A stretch of DNA of 64,000 nucleotides from Akkermansia muciniphila (GCF_030848305.1 NZ_CP114598.1:744001-808000), one strand, 5' to 3'. Positions 33,113 through 42,309 are shown, numbered from the stretch's first letter. Notes: generated by a model not told the origin, from the sequence alone. Translations and numbers: made by a program.

Positions 33113-34186
33113 GTGGCACGCATCCTTGTAGGCTTATCAGGCGGAGTGGACAGCTCCGTGGCAGCGGCCCTGCTCGTGGAGCAGGGCCATGACGTAGTGG
33201 GGGCCTACATGAAAAACTGGGTGAATGACGAAGGCATTCCCGGAGAATGCCCGTGGGAACAGGACATTCAGGACGCGCTGGCCGTCGCCAAAACAACAGG
33301 TATTGAATTCCGGGTCATCGACCTGGTGGACGAATACCGCGCCCGCATCGTGAATTATCTGATTGAAGGCTACCGCGCCGGATATACGCCCAACCCGGAC
33401 GTATTGTGCAACCGGGAAATGAAGTTCGGTGTCTTCTTGGATTATGCCCTGGAACAGGGATTCGACTGCGTCGCCACCGGCCATTACGCCCGCAGGATGG
33501 ACACGCCGCAAGGGGCTTTCATCCTGCGCGGGCGGGACCCGAACAAGGATCAGTCCTACTTCCTGTCCCTGATGCGCCCGGACCAGATAGCCCGCGCCGT
33601 ATTTCCCCTTGGGGATCTGCTGAAACCGGAAGTGCGCGTTCTCGCGGAAACATACGGGCTCCCCACGGCACGCAAGAAAGACAGCCAGGGCATCTGCTTC
33701 ATCGGCCAGGTAAAAATGAGCGATTTCCTGCGCCACTACCTGCCGGACAAGCCCGGCAAAATCGTGGACACGGAAGGCAGGATGCTCGGCACGCACAACG
33801 GCCTGCATCTGTTCACCATGGGCCAGAGGAAAGGGCACGGCGTCGCCTCCCCGCGGGAGGGAGTCGCCTATGTGGTGGTGGGAAAGGACGTCCAACGCAA
33901 CCGCCTGATTCTGGGATATGAAGACACGTCCACGCGGGGATTGTACGCGTCCCGCGCCGTGGTCGGCGGCATTTCCAACACGCTCGCCCCCCTGCCGGCC
34001 CGCGTCATGGCCCAGCCCCGCTACCGGGCCAAGGCGGAATGGGCATCCTGCGAATATCTGGAAGAAGGGAAAGTGCACCTGGCCTTTGACACGCCCCTGC
34101 GGGCACTGGCCGTGGGACAGGTCTGCGCCTTTTATGACGGAGGCAAGTTGCTCGGGGGCGGCTTTTTTGAATCCATAGAACCATGA
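33113..34186 (+). CDS. mnmA: tRNA-uridine 2-sulfurtransferase
   Basis: Makes the 2-thio group of U34 in tRNAs for Lys, Glu and Gln. The start is set at the GTG at 33113 (VARILVGLSGGVDSS), because the conserved domain begins there; the frame is open upstream to 33020 with unrelated residues. The 357-residue protein shows the PP-loop GLSGGVDSSVAAALL, the catalytic Cys in NPDVLCNREMKF and the second Cys in KDSQGICFIGQV, giving the disulfide pair, plus TGHYARR and the barrel domain with GYEDTS. Its stop overlaps the mnmE start (ATGA). Confidence 0.96.
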   Translation: MARILVGLSGGVDSSVAAALLVEQGHDVVGAYMKNWVNDEGIPGECPWEQDIQDALAVAKTTGIEFRVIDLVDEYRARIVNYLIEGYRAGYTPNPDVLCNREMKFGVFLDYALEQGFDCVATGHYARRMDTPQGAFILRGRDPNKDQSYFLSLMRPDQIARAVFPLGDLLKPEVRVLAETYGLPTARKKDSQGICFIGQVKMSDFLRHYLPDKPGKIVDTEGRMLGTHNGLHLFTMGQRKGHGVASPREGVAYVVVGKDVQRNRLILGYEDTSTRGLYASRAVVGGISNTLAPLPARVMAQPRYRAKAEWASCEYLEEGKVHLAFDTPLRALAVGQVCAFYDGGKLLGGGFFESIEP

Positions 34187-35532
34187 CTGACCCGGAACGC
34201 ACCATAGCCGCGCAGGCCACCGCCGCAGGACAGGGAGCCATCGCCGTCATCCGCATGAGCGGCCCCGGCTGCATGGACATCCTGAAACAATGCACCCCCG
34301 CGGCTTTCACGGAACGCCTCCGGCCGCGCAGGGCGACACTGGTCCGCATCCGGGACGCGGAAGGAGCCGCCATTGACCAGGCGCTTGTCACCTGGTTCCC
34401 CGCCCCTGCCAGTTATACGGGGGAAGACACCGCGGAAATCTCCTGCCATGGCGGCATGCTGGTGACGGACCGCCTGCTGAAACGCCTTTACCAATGCGGG
34501 GCCTCCCCTGCGGAACCGGGAGAGTTCACAAAAAGGGCCTTCCTGAACGGGCGCATGGACCTGACCCAGGCGGAAGCCGTGATGGATGTGATTTCCGCCG
34601 GTAGCGACCTGGCTCTGAAAGCCGCGCAAACCCAGCTGGACGGAGGCGTCGGCGCCCAGGTGGACGCACTGAAAGACAGCCTGGTTCATGTGCTGGCCCA
34701 TATTGAAGCCTATATTGATTTTCCGGATGAAGACATCTCCCCGGACACCGCCTCCGATCTGCTGGCGCGCCTCCGGAGCATGGAGGAAAAGCTTTCCGCC
34801 CTCCTCCGAACTGCCGAAGGCGGACGCCTGTTGCGGGAAGGCATCCGAACGGCGATCGCCGGACCTCCCAACGTGGGAAAATCCAGCCTGTTGAATACCC
34901 TGCTGGGGTATGACCGGGCCATTGTCAGCAATATTGCCGGAACCACGCGGGACACGGTGGAGGAATCCGTTCAACTGGCCGGGCTGGCCCTGCGGCTGAT
35001 TGATACGGCAGGCATCCGCGAATCTTCCGACGTCATTGAACAGGCTGGCATTACCCGCACCAACAGGGCGCTTGAAGCCGCGGATCTGGTTCTGGAAGTA
35101 GCGGATGCCTCCATGCCCCGGGTAAAAGACCTCCCCTCCCCTGCTCTCACCGCCCCCCGGCTGCTTATTCTGAACAAGCGCGACCTCGGAATCCACCCGG
35201 ACTGGGAGGCTGTGCCCGGCATCCGGTTTTCCTGCGCCACCGGGGAAGGAAGGAAAGAATTGGAGAAAGCCATTGTTCAGGCCTTTGCCTCCTCCCTGCC
35301 CGGTGAAACGGGCAGTTCCCTGGTAGCCATCAATGCCCGCCACCAGCATGAACTTGGCCTCTGCCGGGAGCATGTCCGGCTGGCTTCGGAATCCATTTCC
35401 CGCCAGGAAAGTCCTGAATTCACGGCCCTGGAACTGAGGGAGGCCCTGACGCACCTGGGGGAAATCACCGGAGCCGTGGATACGGAAGACGTGCTGGGCG
35501 CCATTTTTTCCTCCTTCTGCCTGGGGAAATAA
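34183..35532 (+). CDS. mnmE: tRNA modification GTPase MnmE
   Basis: With MnmG, forms the 5-carboxymethylaminomethyl (or related) group on U34, the same base thiolated by MnmA. The 449-residue protein has the N-terminal formyl-tetrahydrofolate binding domain (TIAAQATAAGQGAIAVIRMSG), a helical domain split by the G domain, and G motifs: GPPNVGKSSLLN (G1), GTTRDT (G2), DTAGIRE (G3) and LNKRDL (G4). The C-terminal CLGK ending is the diagnostic Cys motif. It starts 4 bases inside mnmA. mnmG is not in this window. Confidence 0.97.
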   Translation: MTDPERTIAAQATAAGQGAIAVIRMSGPGCMDILKQCTPAAFTERLRPRRATLVRIRDAEGAAIDQALVTWFPAPASYTGEDTAEISCHGGMLVTDRLLKRLYQCGASPAEPGEFTKRAFLNGRMDLTQAEAVMDVISAGSDLALKAAQTQLDGGVGAQVDALKDSLVHVLAHIEAYIDFPDEDISPDTASDLLARLRSMEEKLSALLRTAEGGRLLREGIRTAIAGPPNVGKSSLLNTLLGYDRAIVSNIAGTTRDTVEESVQLAGLALRLIDTAGIRESSDVIEQAGITRTNRALEAADLVLEVADASMPRVKDLPSPALTAPRLLILNKRDLGIHPDWEAVPGIRFSCATGEGRKELEKAIVQAFASSLPGETGSSLVAINARHQHELGLCREHVRLASESISRQESPEFTALELREALTHLGEITGAVDTEDVLGAIFSSFCLGK

Positions 35533-35585
35533 AGCTCCGGAAAATCCGGACATCTGATTCAACAAACAGCTCTTATCTTTTTACC

Positions 35586-36134
35586 ATGCCTCCTCCCGCC
35601 GTCAAATCCGTCCGCCAGATCATTTATTACCAATATGCCAAAATCATTGCCTCATCTTCCGGTTTTGGGAAGGCTCATTACGGCATGGTTATGAGCAAAT
35701 GGAAAGAGCTTTGCGCAGGGACCATACATTGGTCTTCCTCCGTACGCGAATGGATCAGGGAAATGGAACATCCCGGGGAATGTATTTATTGCGGCGGAAA
35801 AAAGGATTTGACCACGGAGCATATCCTGCCGCGCAACTGCGGGGGAGAAGATACCACGGACAACGTCGTCAGAGTATGCAAGTCCTGCAATTCTTCCAAG
35901 GGGGGAAAACGGCTTTACGAATGGAAGGGATTAAAGGAAAAGGATAACCACCACCGTATCGCGGAAGGAAAATACCTGAAATACCTTTATTCCCTTCATG
36001 AAAAACGGGGAACCCTGGACGTAACAAATGTGCGGGAGCTGTGCCCGCATTGCAACATGCGCTCCTGCTGTGAACGGGACGGGTCAGTGGAGAAGCTTTC
36101 CGTTTACTGCATAGAAGGGTGCTTCCACAAGTAG
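35586..36134 (+). CDS. HNH endonuclease domain protein
   Basis: A 182-residue protein. An HNH nuclease module spans about residues 65-110: first zinc knuckle CIYCG, the catalytic TEHILPRNCGGEDTTDN (His plus Asn), and the second knuckle CKSCNSSKG. After a helical linker, a second Cys/His cluster follows (ELCPHCNMRSCCERDG, then CIEGCFH), which could bind another zinc. It is small and has no methylase partner. Such proteins can be homing-type, phage-derived or repair nucleases; function is unknown. It is 53 bp downstream of mnmE and convergent with the channel gene 6 bp away. Confidence 0.8.
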   Translation: MPPPAVKSVRQIIYYQYAKIIASSSGFGKAHYGMVMSKWKELCAGTIHWSSSVREWIREMEHPGECIYCGGKKDLTTEHILPRNCGGEDTTDNVVRVCKSCNSSKGGKRLYEWKGLKEKDNHHRIAEGKYLKYLYSLHEKRGTLDVTNVRELCPHCNMRSCCERDGSVEKLSVYCIEGCFHK

Positions 36135-36140
36135 CGCGCA

Positions 36141-36827
36141 TTACCGTGCGCCGGGCTTCCCGGAAAAAATTTCCTTTTCCTCTTCCTCCAGAGCTTCCGG
36201 CTCCGCATCCGAGGTGAATAACGGAATGTAGGAAGGCAGGTTCCAGTTCCAGCGGATGGCCGCCAAACGCACGGAAAGCGTGACTATGAAACCAGCCACG
36301 AAGCAGGTGGAAGAATCAATTCCGGCATAGTAAAGCATGGCGTACGCCACGCCGCCCAGCAGGGCCGCGGTGGCATACAGTTCCCCGGGACGGAACACGT
36401 AGGGAACGTTGCCGGTAAGCACGTCGCGCAGCAGGCCCCCCGCCACGCCGGTACAAATGCCCATCATCACGGAAACAGTAGGCGTATAGCCGTGGAGATA
36501 GGATTTTTCCGTGCCAATCATGCCGAAAAGAGCCAGAACGATGGCATCCGCCACGCGGATAGTACCCATGGGAGGCGGATATTTCTGGGCCACATAAAAG
36601 GTTGCCAGGCTGGTGACGACGGAAGCCAGAACAAAAATTTCCCCGGTAGGGAGCGTCCAGTACACCGGTATGTCCAGCAGGATGTCGCGCACGGTTCCTC
36701 CGCCCAGAGCGGCCAGGGTGCCGCAGACAATCACGCCGAACAGGTCCATCTTCACCCGCGAGGAAGCGATGGAACCCGCCAGGGCTCCAATGATCGTGCT
36801 CATGATTTCACAGGTGGAGAGGAACAT
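36141..36827 (-). CDS. TRIC/UPF0126 family membrane protein (YicG-like)
   Basis: A 228-residue protein with seven hydrophobic helices in two similar halves. The family signature GTLAALGGGTVRDILL occurs in the first half, and MGICTGVAGGLLRDVLTG is its repeat in the second. Bacterial homologues form trimeric cation channels in the inner membrane, related to animal TRIC channels. The start is placed at the ATG at 36827 (MFLSTCEIMSTIIG), which fits the first helix; an upstream extension to 36944 lies inside the previous gene and is unlike the family. It follows the MBL gene by 28 bp, so the two may be co-transcribed. A charged C-terminal tail is added. Confidence 0.87.
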   Translation of the reverse strand: MFLSTCEIMSTIIGALAGSIASSRVKMDLFGVIVCGTLAALGGGTVRDILLDIPVYWTLPTGEIFVLASVVTSLATFYVAQKYPPPMGTIRVADAIVLALFGMIGTEKSYLHGYTPTVSVMMGICTGVAGGLLRDVLTGNVPYVFRPGELYATAALLGGVAYAMLYYAGIDSSTCFVAGFIVTLSVRLAAIRWNWNLPSYIPLFTSDAEPEALEEEEKEIFSGKPGAR

Positions 36828-36855
36828 GGCGGGAGGAACAGGAAAAGAGGCGTAT

Positions 36856-37635
36856 TCAGCAGACCCGTATCCACGGCAGGCAGGAGTCCTGGCTGGCGCA
36901 GAACAGGGAGGTGGAAGCCAGCCCCATGTCATGCAGGGTATCACGCATCAGGCTTTCTGCCAATGCCGGAGAATTGCTTTCTGCGCTCAGGTGAGCCAGC
37001 ACCACGTTTTTCAGGGCGTCATGGGCAATCCGCCTCAGCAGGTCGCACGCCTGCTCATTGGACAGATGCCCGTGCGCGGAGGCGATGCGCTGTTTCAGCG
37101 GCCAGGGCCTCTTGGGAGTGGCCGCCAGCATGTCCGGATCATAGTTTGATTCCACCACCAGACTATCCACCATGGCAAGATATTCCGCGATGCAGCCGGG
37201 AGCCTGCCCCGTATCGGAAATAAAACCCAGACTGGACCGTTCCGTTTCAAATTTGAATCCCACCGGGTCCACGGCGTCATGGTAAGTGGGGAAGGGAGTA
37301 ACGACGATATCCCCTATTTTGAAAGACTGGCCCTTTTCAAAATAGGCCCAGGGGGCCTCCGGCGCTTTTTCCTGGACGCACATGGCCGTATGGCGGGTGG
37401 CGTAAACACGCACGGCATGCTTTCTGGTGAACTGGTGCACGCCTTTCATGTGATCCGCGTGTTCGTGGGTGAGCAGAATGGCGGCCAGCTCATCCGGTTC
37501 CACACCGGCGGACTTCATCTTGTCCCGCAGTCTGGCGGCGCTGAACCCGGCATCCACCAGCAGGACGGTTTCCCCCGCCCTGACAATGGTGGCATTTCCC
37601 CCGCTGCCGCTGCCCAACACGCAAAACTGCATCAT
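36856..37635 (-). CDS. MBL-fold metallohydrolase, YycJ/WalJ-like
   Basis: A 259-residue metallo-beta-lactamase-fold protein. The start MMQFCVLGSGSGGNATIV is typical of the YycJ group. The metal-binding motif THEHADHMKG (HxHxDH) is complete; further ligands are likely the Asp in FISDTG and the His in VLAHLSAESN. Homologues are linked with double-strand exonuclease-like or wall-regulation roles; a direct function is not established here. It is divergent from mraZ, which starts 157 bp away, so the shared region may hold control sites for both. Confidence 0.87.
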   Translation of the reverse strand: MMQFCVLGSGSGGNATIVRAGETVLLVDAGFSAARLRDKMKSAGVEPDELAAILLTHEHADHMKGVHQFTRKHAVRVYATRHTAMCVQEKAPEAPWAYFEKGQSFKIGDIVVTPFPTYHDAVDPVGFKFETERSSLGFISDTGQAPGCIAEYLAMVDSLVVESNYDPDMLAATPKRPWPLKQRIASAHGHLSNEQACDLLRRIAHDALKNVVLAHLSAESNSPALAESLMRDTLHDMGLASTSLFCASQDSCLPWIRVC

Positions 37636-37733
37636 GCGCGGAATATAATACCGCCCCCGGTGGGGAGCAAGACCGTATCCATGCTTTTTTCAGGATATGG
37701 GCATATGAAAAAATACTTTTTTCCAGTACGGGA

Positions 37734-37781
37734 TTGACATTTCAGGTGCATTAAAGTGTATTGAAGTCACTACGTAGTGTA
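37734..37781 (+). promoter_or_regulatory. dcw cluster promoter with phased MraZ-box-like repeats
   Basis: TTGACA (37734-37739), 17 bases, TGTATT (37757-37762). Over and after it lie repeats in a 10-bp phase: GTGCA (37746), GTGTA (37756), GTCAC (37766), and a further GTGTA at 37777 out of phase by one base. MraZ is known to bind several short direct repeats at 10-bp spacing before its own gene, so these are candidate MraZ boxes. Binding is inferred. Confidence 0.6.
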
Positions 37782-37791
37782 CTTGCATGCG

Positions 37792-38247
37792 ATGAGCAGT
37801 GTATCAGACAACCTTTTTGGTGCATACACGCACAAGCTGGACCCCAAAAACCGGATTGCCATTCCGGCAGAATGGAGGCCCTCCGAAGGTTGCGCCCTGC
37901 TCCTATTATCCGGCCGGCGCCTTGATTTGCCGACCGTCAAAGCCTATACGCGGGAAAAATTCCAGCAACTCATTGACAAGATAGAAGCAACTCCCGGCTA
38001 TACGGAAGCGCAAATCGACCTGTTCATCGGCAAATTATACGCCAACTGTGTGGAGGCTGTCATCAACGCCCAAGGCAAGCTTCTGATACCCAAACAAATG
38101 TGCGAACACGCACAGCTCAGTTCCTCCGTCCGTCTCGCCGCACGGAGAGGATATTTTGAATTGTGGGAACCCTCTCTCTATGAAGAAGTTTCCCGGCGTG
38201 AGAACGCCAGCATCTCCGACATCAACCAATCCTACGGCATTCTCTGA
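37792..38247 (+). CDS. mraZ: Transcriptional regulator MraZ
   Basis: First gene of the division and cell-wall cluster; MraZ binds repeats upstream of its own operon and usually represses it. The 151-residue protein from the ATG at 37792 has two AbrB-like SpoVT domains: AYTHKLDPKNRIAIPAEWR near the start and VINAQGKLLIPKQMCEHAQL near residue 90. Each contains the D/N-x-[KR]-G/N-R..IP core. Residues GYFELWEPSLYEE form the usual exit. A GTG at 37777 in the same frame lies within the operator-like repeats and is less likely to be the start. rsmH starts 9 bp after the stop. Confidence 0.93.
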   Translation: MSSVSDNLFGAYTHKLDPKNRIAIPAEWRPSEGCALLLLSGRRLDLPTVKAYTREKFQQLIDKIEATPGYTEAQIDLFIGKLYANCVEAVINAQGKLLIPKQMCEHAQLSSSVRLAARRGYFELWEPSLYEEVSRRENASISDINQSYGIL

Positions 38248-38256
38248 CTTTCCTTC

Positions 38257-39819
38257 ATGCCACCAGATTCTTCCATTCCGCCCGATCCCCAGGCACGCCC
38301 CTGCGCAACGCTTGCATTGCGCCCGGGCTGGCTCGCTTCCGGCCTGGGCGTCGGCGCCAGAACCGGGCTGCATGCGGAACTCACGGCTTATTCCATCGTT
38401 TTCTGGGGGCACGACGCCCTTCCGGCGCAGGATATGGTTGCCTGGCAACAGGAAAAAGCACGCCTTATGGAGGAAATGTCCCTGGCCGGGCAAAAGGGCG
38501 CCTATGGCAAGCTGGGCGCATTGTCCTCCGACCTGAACCGGGCTTTTGACGACCATATTGAGCTTTCTTTACGCGCGGGCGCGGGTACGCACATCCGCAC
38601 GGAGGAAGTGCAGGCCCTGGCAAACGGACTTGCGGAAGAAACGTCCTGCCGCGTACTGGCGTGGAGCGTCTGCCGCAACCATGTGCATGTGGTTGCGGAG
38701 CTGACGGAGGAGAAGGGAGTGGATGAACTGGTCTGCTCCTGGAAGGCGCTGGCCCCCTCCATGAACTGGGAAAACGCGTACCACACGGAAGCCCTGAAAG
38801 CCCGGGAAGCCGCGGCCAGGGCGGATGCCCTGATTTCCGAACTTGGGGATGACGCCGTTGCCGCTGTTGACGCGGAATCGGACAGCACCGTCTCCGGAAA
38901 CGGCTTCCGGCACATTACCGTTCTGCTGCATGAGACGGTGGACATGCTGAAAGCGGGCCCCGGCAAATTCATCGTGGACTGCACGCTTGGCGGCGGCGGC
39001 CATACGGAACTTCTGCTGGAACAGGGCGCCACCGTCTGGGGCATTGACCGCGATGCGGATGCCCGCCGCGCCGCCATACTCAGGCTGGCGCGCTTCGGTT
39101 CCCGTTTCAAGGCGCTCGCCGGCAACTTCCAGGATGTGGAAAGCATTCTTTCCCAGCAGGGGGTTTCCCGGGTGGACGGGCTGCTGGCGGATCTGGGCGT
39201 TTCCTCCCACCAGCTTGACACCGCCTCCCGCGGTTTTTCTTTTCGGGAAGACGGCCCTCTGGACATGCGGATGGATACCCGCGCCGCCTTTTCCGCCCGG
39301 AACCTGGTGAATGAGGCCCCGGAAGAAGAGATCGCAGCCATTCTCTGGCAATTCGGAGAGGAACGCGCTTCCCGCGCCATCGCCCGCGCCATTGGGAAAG
39401 CCCGCGCCCAGGCCCCCATCACCACTACCGCACAGCTTGCCCGCATCGTGGAATCCGTCCTGCCGCGCAAAGGAAGGCAGCACCCCGGCACCCGCACGTT
39501 CCAGGCCCTGAGAATAGCCGTCAACGGCGAGCTGGATGCTCTGGACGCCCTGCTGGATTCCTCCGTGCGTCTGCTCGGGCAGGGAGGCCGCATGGCCGTC
39601 ATCACCTTCCACAGTCTGGAAGACCGCCGGGTCAAGCAGTTCTTTGAGCTGCGGAGCCGTCCGGAAATAGACCGCCCGGAATGGCCGGCTCCCCGGCCCA
39701 ACCCGGATTACTGCTTCCGCCCGCTTTCCCGCAAGCCCGTCACTGCGGGAGAAGAAGAACTTTCAACCAACCCCCGTTCCCGCAGCGCCAAGTTGCGCGG
39801 CGTGGAAAAAATCATCTGA
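38257..39819 (+). CDS. rsmH: 16S rRNA m4C1402 methyltransferase RsmH with N-terminal RAYT/HUH-like domain
   Basis: The C-terminal 300 residues (from about 217) are a standard RsmH: HITVLLHETVDML, SAM motif DCTLGGGGHTELLL, LADLGVSSHQLD, RGFSF, LDMRMD and NGELDALDALL, ending RSAKLRGVEKI. It methylates N4 of C1402 in 16S rRNA. The extra 215 residues at the N-terminus are unusual. They resemble REP-associated tyrosine transposases: TAYSIVFWGHDALP, FDDHIE, GLAEETSCRVLAWSVCRNHV with His142-x-His144, and VDELVCSWKA. I see no catalytic Tyr in the expected helix. The frame is continuous and starts 9 bp after mraZ, so the fusion looks genuine. Confidence 0.9.
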   Translation: MPPDSSIPPDPQARPCATLALRPGWLASGLGVGARTGLHAELTAYSIVFWGHDALPAQDMVAWQQEKARLMEEMSLAGQKGAYGKLGALSSDLNRAFDDHIELSLRAGAGTHIRTEEVQALANGLAEETSCRVLAWSVCRNHVHVVAELTEEKGVDELVCSWKALAPSMNWENAYHTEALKAREAAARADALISELGDDAVAAVDAESDSTVSGNGFRHITVLLHETVDMLKAGPGKFIVDCTLGGGGHTELLLEQGATVWGIDRDADARRAAILRLARFGSRFKALAGNFQDVESILSQQGVSRVDGLLADLGVSSHQLDTASRGFSFREDGPLDMRMDTRAAFSARNLVNEAPEEEIAAILWQFGEERASRAIARAIGKARAQAPITTTAQLARIVESVLPRKGRQHPGTRTFQALRIAVNGELDALDALLDSSVRLLGQGGRMAVITFHSLEDRRVKQFFELRSRPEIDRPEWPAPRPNPDYCFRPLSRKPVTAGEEELSTNPRSRSAKLRGVEKII

Positions 39820-39841
39820 CTATCTCTCTTTCCCCACCGCC

Positions 39842-40186
39842 ATGAAAAGATTCAAACAGCGTTTCACCGGCCACCAGATCAGCGTGAGCATGATCATGTG
39901 GCTCATTGCCTTCGCCTCCCTTACCTGCGGAGCGGGCATCACTTATGCCGTTCTGAAAAACGACCAGATCCAGGTCGCGCGCGACATCAAGCAGATGAAT
40001 GAAGAGATCGCCTCCTGCGAACTCACAAAGGAATATTACCGCTCCAAGACTTCCTCCCTGACCAGCCGCTGGGCCATCCGCGACAGGCTGGCTCAGGACA
40101 AGTCCAATCTACAGCCTATCGAGCCCTCAGCCGTAGAATACATTTCTTCCGAAAACGCCTCCCGAATCGCCGCGGCAGGCCATTAA
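39842..40186 (+). CDS. ftsL: FtsL-like small division protein
   Basis: A 114-residue bitopic membrane protein. After a basic cytoplasmic start (MKRFKQRFTGHQ) comes one transmembrane helix (about 14-36, VSMIMWLIAFASLTCGAG) and a periplasmic coiled coil (KNDQIQVARDIKQMNEEIAS). Sequence similarity to FtsL is weak, as is normal for this protein. Its place between rsmH and ftsI, size and topology support the call. FtsL joins FtsB and FtsQ to activate FtsWI at the septum. Confidence 0.75.
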   Translation: MKRFKQRFTGHQISVSMIMWLIAFASLTCGAGITYAVLKNDQIQVARDIKQMNEEIASCELTKEYYRSKTSSLTSRWAIRDRLAQDKSNLQPIEPSAVEYISSENASRIAAAGH

Positions 40187-40202
40187 ACGCGTTGAGCCGT
40201 TC

Positions 40203-42302
40203 ATGATCACGATCACGAAGTCCAGATTCGCCAGAAGAAGCCTCGTCCTGTGCGGCGTGGCGGGCGCGGCGGTCATCTGGCTGATGTTGTCGCTGGTCAA
40301 TCTTCAGCTGGTTTCCCCCCGGAAAACGAGCGGCGTTTCCAGCGGCGGCATTATTGAACGGGAGGTTCTGTTGCCCCAGCGCGGACGCATCATGGACGCC
40401 AATGAGGAAATCCTCACCAGCAACATGCAAAGTTCCGAGCTGATTGCGGACGGCTATCACCTGAACGATCCCAAGACCATCAGCTGGGCTCTGGCCTATT
40501 CCAAGGCCGTCCATTCCCCCTTCTGGGAGAAAGCCGCAACGGATAAGGAAAAGGAAAAGCTCGTTTCCGGCTTCCGCAGCAAGATTCTGGGGCAGGCCGC
40601 CAGTAAAAAGGATGGCAGCAAGGAACACAACCTGGCGAAAATCCTGCTGGAAGAGCCTGAAAACGGACCGGAAGGGGTGGACATGGCCAGGAAAAAGCTG
40701 GAAGAGCTTTATGAGCCGGAAATGGTGAAAGAATACGTGCAGGCGCACCTGGAATACGCCGCCAAAGTGATTGCCCCCTTCCTGCCGGACATGAATGTGC
40801 AGGATATCATCAATACGGTGGAAAAAGACGGGGCGATTCCCAAGAAGCGCATCGTCATTGCCAAAAACCTGTCTGAGGAAAAAGCAGAACTGCTGCGGCA
40901 GGCTATCCAGAACGCCCGCGTCCAGGGGTTCCGTTTTGAGACCTCCTCCAAACGCGTTTATTCCGTGCCGGAATGCATGGTGCATATTCTGGGCTACATC
41001 GCCCAGACGAAGGACAGCGGCCCCCGGCCCGTGGCCCTTTCCGGCCTGGAAAAACAGCTGGACGACCAGCTGCTGGGCCACAACGGCATCAGGGAGTACC
41101 GGAAAGACAGCCGCGGACGCATCATTCCCTCCGCGGACTCCCGCTTCAAGGATGCCGTTGACGGGCTGAACGTGCGCCTGACGGTAAACATGGAGTACCA
41201 GACGATCGTGGAGGAGGAACTGGACGCCGCCATCTCTTTTTACACGGACCAGACCCACAAACCCCGCGGCTGCATTATTGTGGTGGAACCCAAAACCGGA
41301 AGCATTCTGGCGATGGCCAGCCGGCCCCACTATAATTTAAATACGCGCGAGGGCCTTCAGGAAGGCGCCTACCATTTCGCCGTGCAGTCCCTGTACGAAC
41401 CTGGCTCCACTTTTAAAATCGTTTCCGTCACATCCGCCGTGGACAGCGGAAAGGCCACGTTTGACACCATGATCAACTGCACCCCCTATCCGGTGCCCGG
41501 TTCCCGTCCCGTCACGGACGCCCCCCGTTCCTATGGCGGTCTGACCGTAGCGGGCGTGTTGAAAAAATCCAGCAACCCGGGCGCTTTCCGCATTGCGCTG
41601 AAATCGGGCTGGCCCACGTATAAAAAATACTTTGACCTGTACGGATTTTCCTCCAAAACGGGCATCGACCTGCCGGGGGAAACCAACAGCCAGTGCCAGG
41701 ACGGAAGCAACTTCGTCAACTTTTCCCGCATCAGCTTCGGCTATTCCCTGATGGTCTCCCCCCTGCAGGTCGCCATGGCTTACGCCGCCATCGCCAATGA
41801 CGGCGTGCGCATGCGCCCCCGGCTGGTTGACGGCATTTACGTGGATGACAAGAACTTCCAGCCTTCCCCTCCCGTGGAGGTATGCCGGGTCATGAGCGTC
41901 AAGACGGCCCGGGACCTTCGGAACGCCCTGTTCCACGTCACGGATCTGGACGGGACCGCCAAAAGAGCGCGGATTGAAGGCTACAACGTGGGAGGCAAAA
42001 CCGGAACCGCCCACAAAGTGAAGCCTACAGGCGGCTACTTTGAAAACCGTTACACCGTCTCCTTCGTAGGAATGCTCCCGGTGGAAGACCCGGCCTTCGT
42101 CTGCCTCGTCGTCATTGACGACCCCACTTCCAAGCATTGCCACCCCGGAGGCGGAACCGTATGCGCCCCGGTCTTCCAGAAGCTGGCCACCCGCCTGGCG
42201 GCCGCCATGAACATCCCCAAAAATTCCCCTTCCGCGGAGACCAATAAAAAAGCCTCCCGAACCCAGACCTCTTCTACTCCATCCAAACCGCCGCGCAGAT
42301 AA
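40203..42302 (+). CDS. ftsI: Septal peptidoglycan transpeptidase (PBP3/FtsI-like)
   Basis: A 699-residue class B penicillin-binding protein that cross-links septal peptidoglycan with FtsW. It has a single N-terminal membrane helix (about 13-36), then the dimerisation domain with RGRIMDANEEIL. A long charged insertion (about 95-240, rich in Lys and Glu) is larger than in E. coli FtsI. The transpeptidase motifs are complete: YEPGSTFKIV (SxxK), KKSSNPGAFRIAL (SxN) and GGKTGTAHK (KTG). The C-terminal 30 residues are Ser/Thr/Pro-rich with no extra PASTA domain. It lies 16 bp after ftsL. Confidence 0.93.
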   Translation: MITITKSRFARRSLVLCGVAGAAVIWLMLSLVNLQLVSPRKTSGVSSGGIIEREVLLPQRGRIMDANEEILTSNMQSSELIADGYHLNDPKTISWALAYSKAVHSPFWEKAATDKEKEKLVSGFRSKILGQAASKKDGSKEHNLAKILLEEPENGPEGVDMARKKLEELYEPEMVKEYVQAHLEYAAKVIAPFLPDMNVQDIINTVEKDGAIPKKRIVIAKNLSEEKAELLRQAIQNARVQGFRFETSSKRVYSVPECMVHILGYIAQTKDSGPRPVALSGLEKQLDDQLLGHNGIREYRKDSRGRIIPSADSRFKDAVDGLNVRLTVNMEYQTIVEEELDAAISFYTDQTHKPRGCIIVVEPKTGSILAMASRPHYNLNTREGLQEGAYHFAVQSLYEPGSTFKIVSVTSAVDSGKATFDTMINCTPYPVPGSRPVTDAPRSYGGLTVAGVLKKSSNPGAFRIALKSGWPTYKKYFDLYGFSSKTGIDLPGETNSQCQDGSNFVNFSRISFGYSLMVSPLQVAMAYAAIANDGVRMRPRLVDGIYVDDKNFQPSPPVEVCRVMSVKTARDLRNALFHVTDLDGTAKRARIEGYNVGGKTGTAHKVKPTGGYFENRYTVSFVGMLPVEDPAFVCLVVIDDPTSKHCHPGGGTVCAPVFQKLATRLAAAMNIPKNSPSAETNKKASRTQTSSTPSKPPRR

Positions 42303-42309
42303 TCCCGTC

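Noticed and set aside
35586-36134. The HNH protein as part of a restriction system or intron
   Set aside because: No methylase, intron or intein features are adjacent; it is annotated only as an HNH-domain protein.
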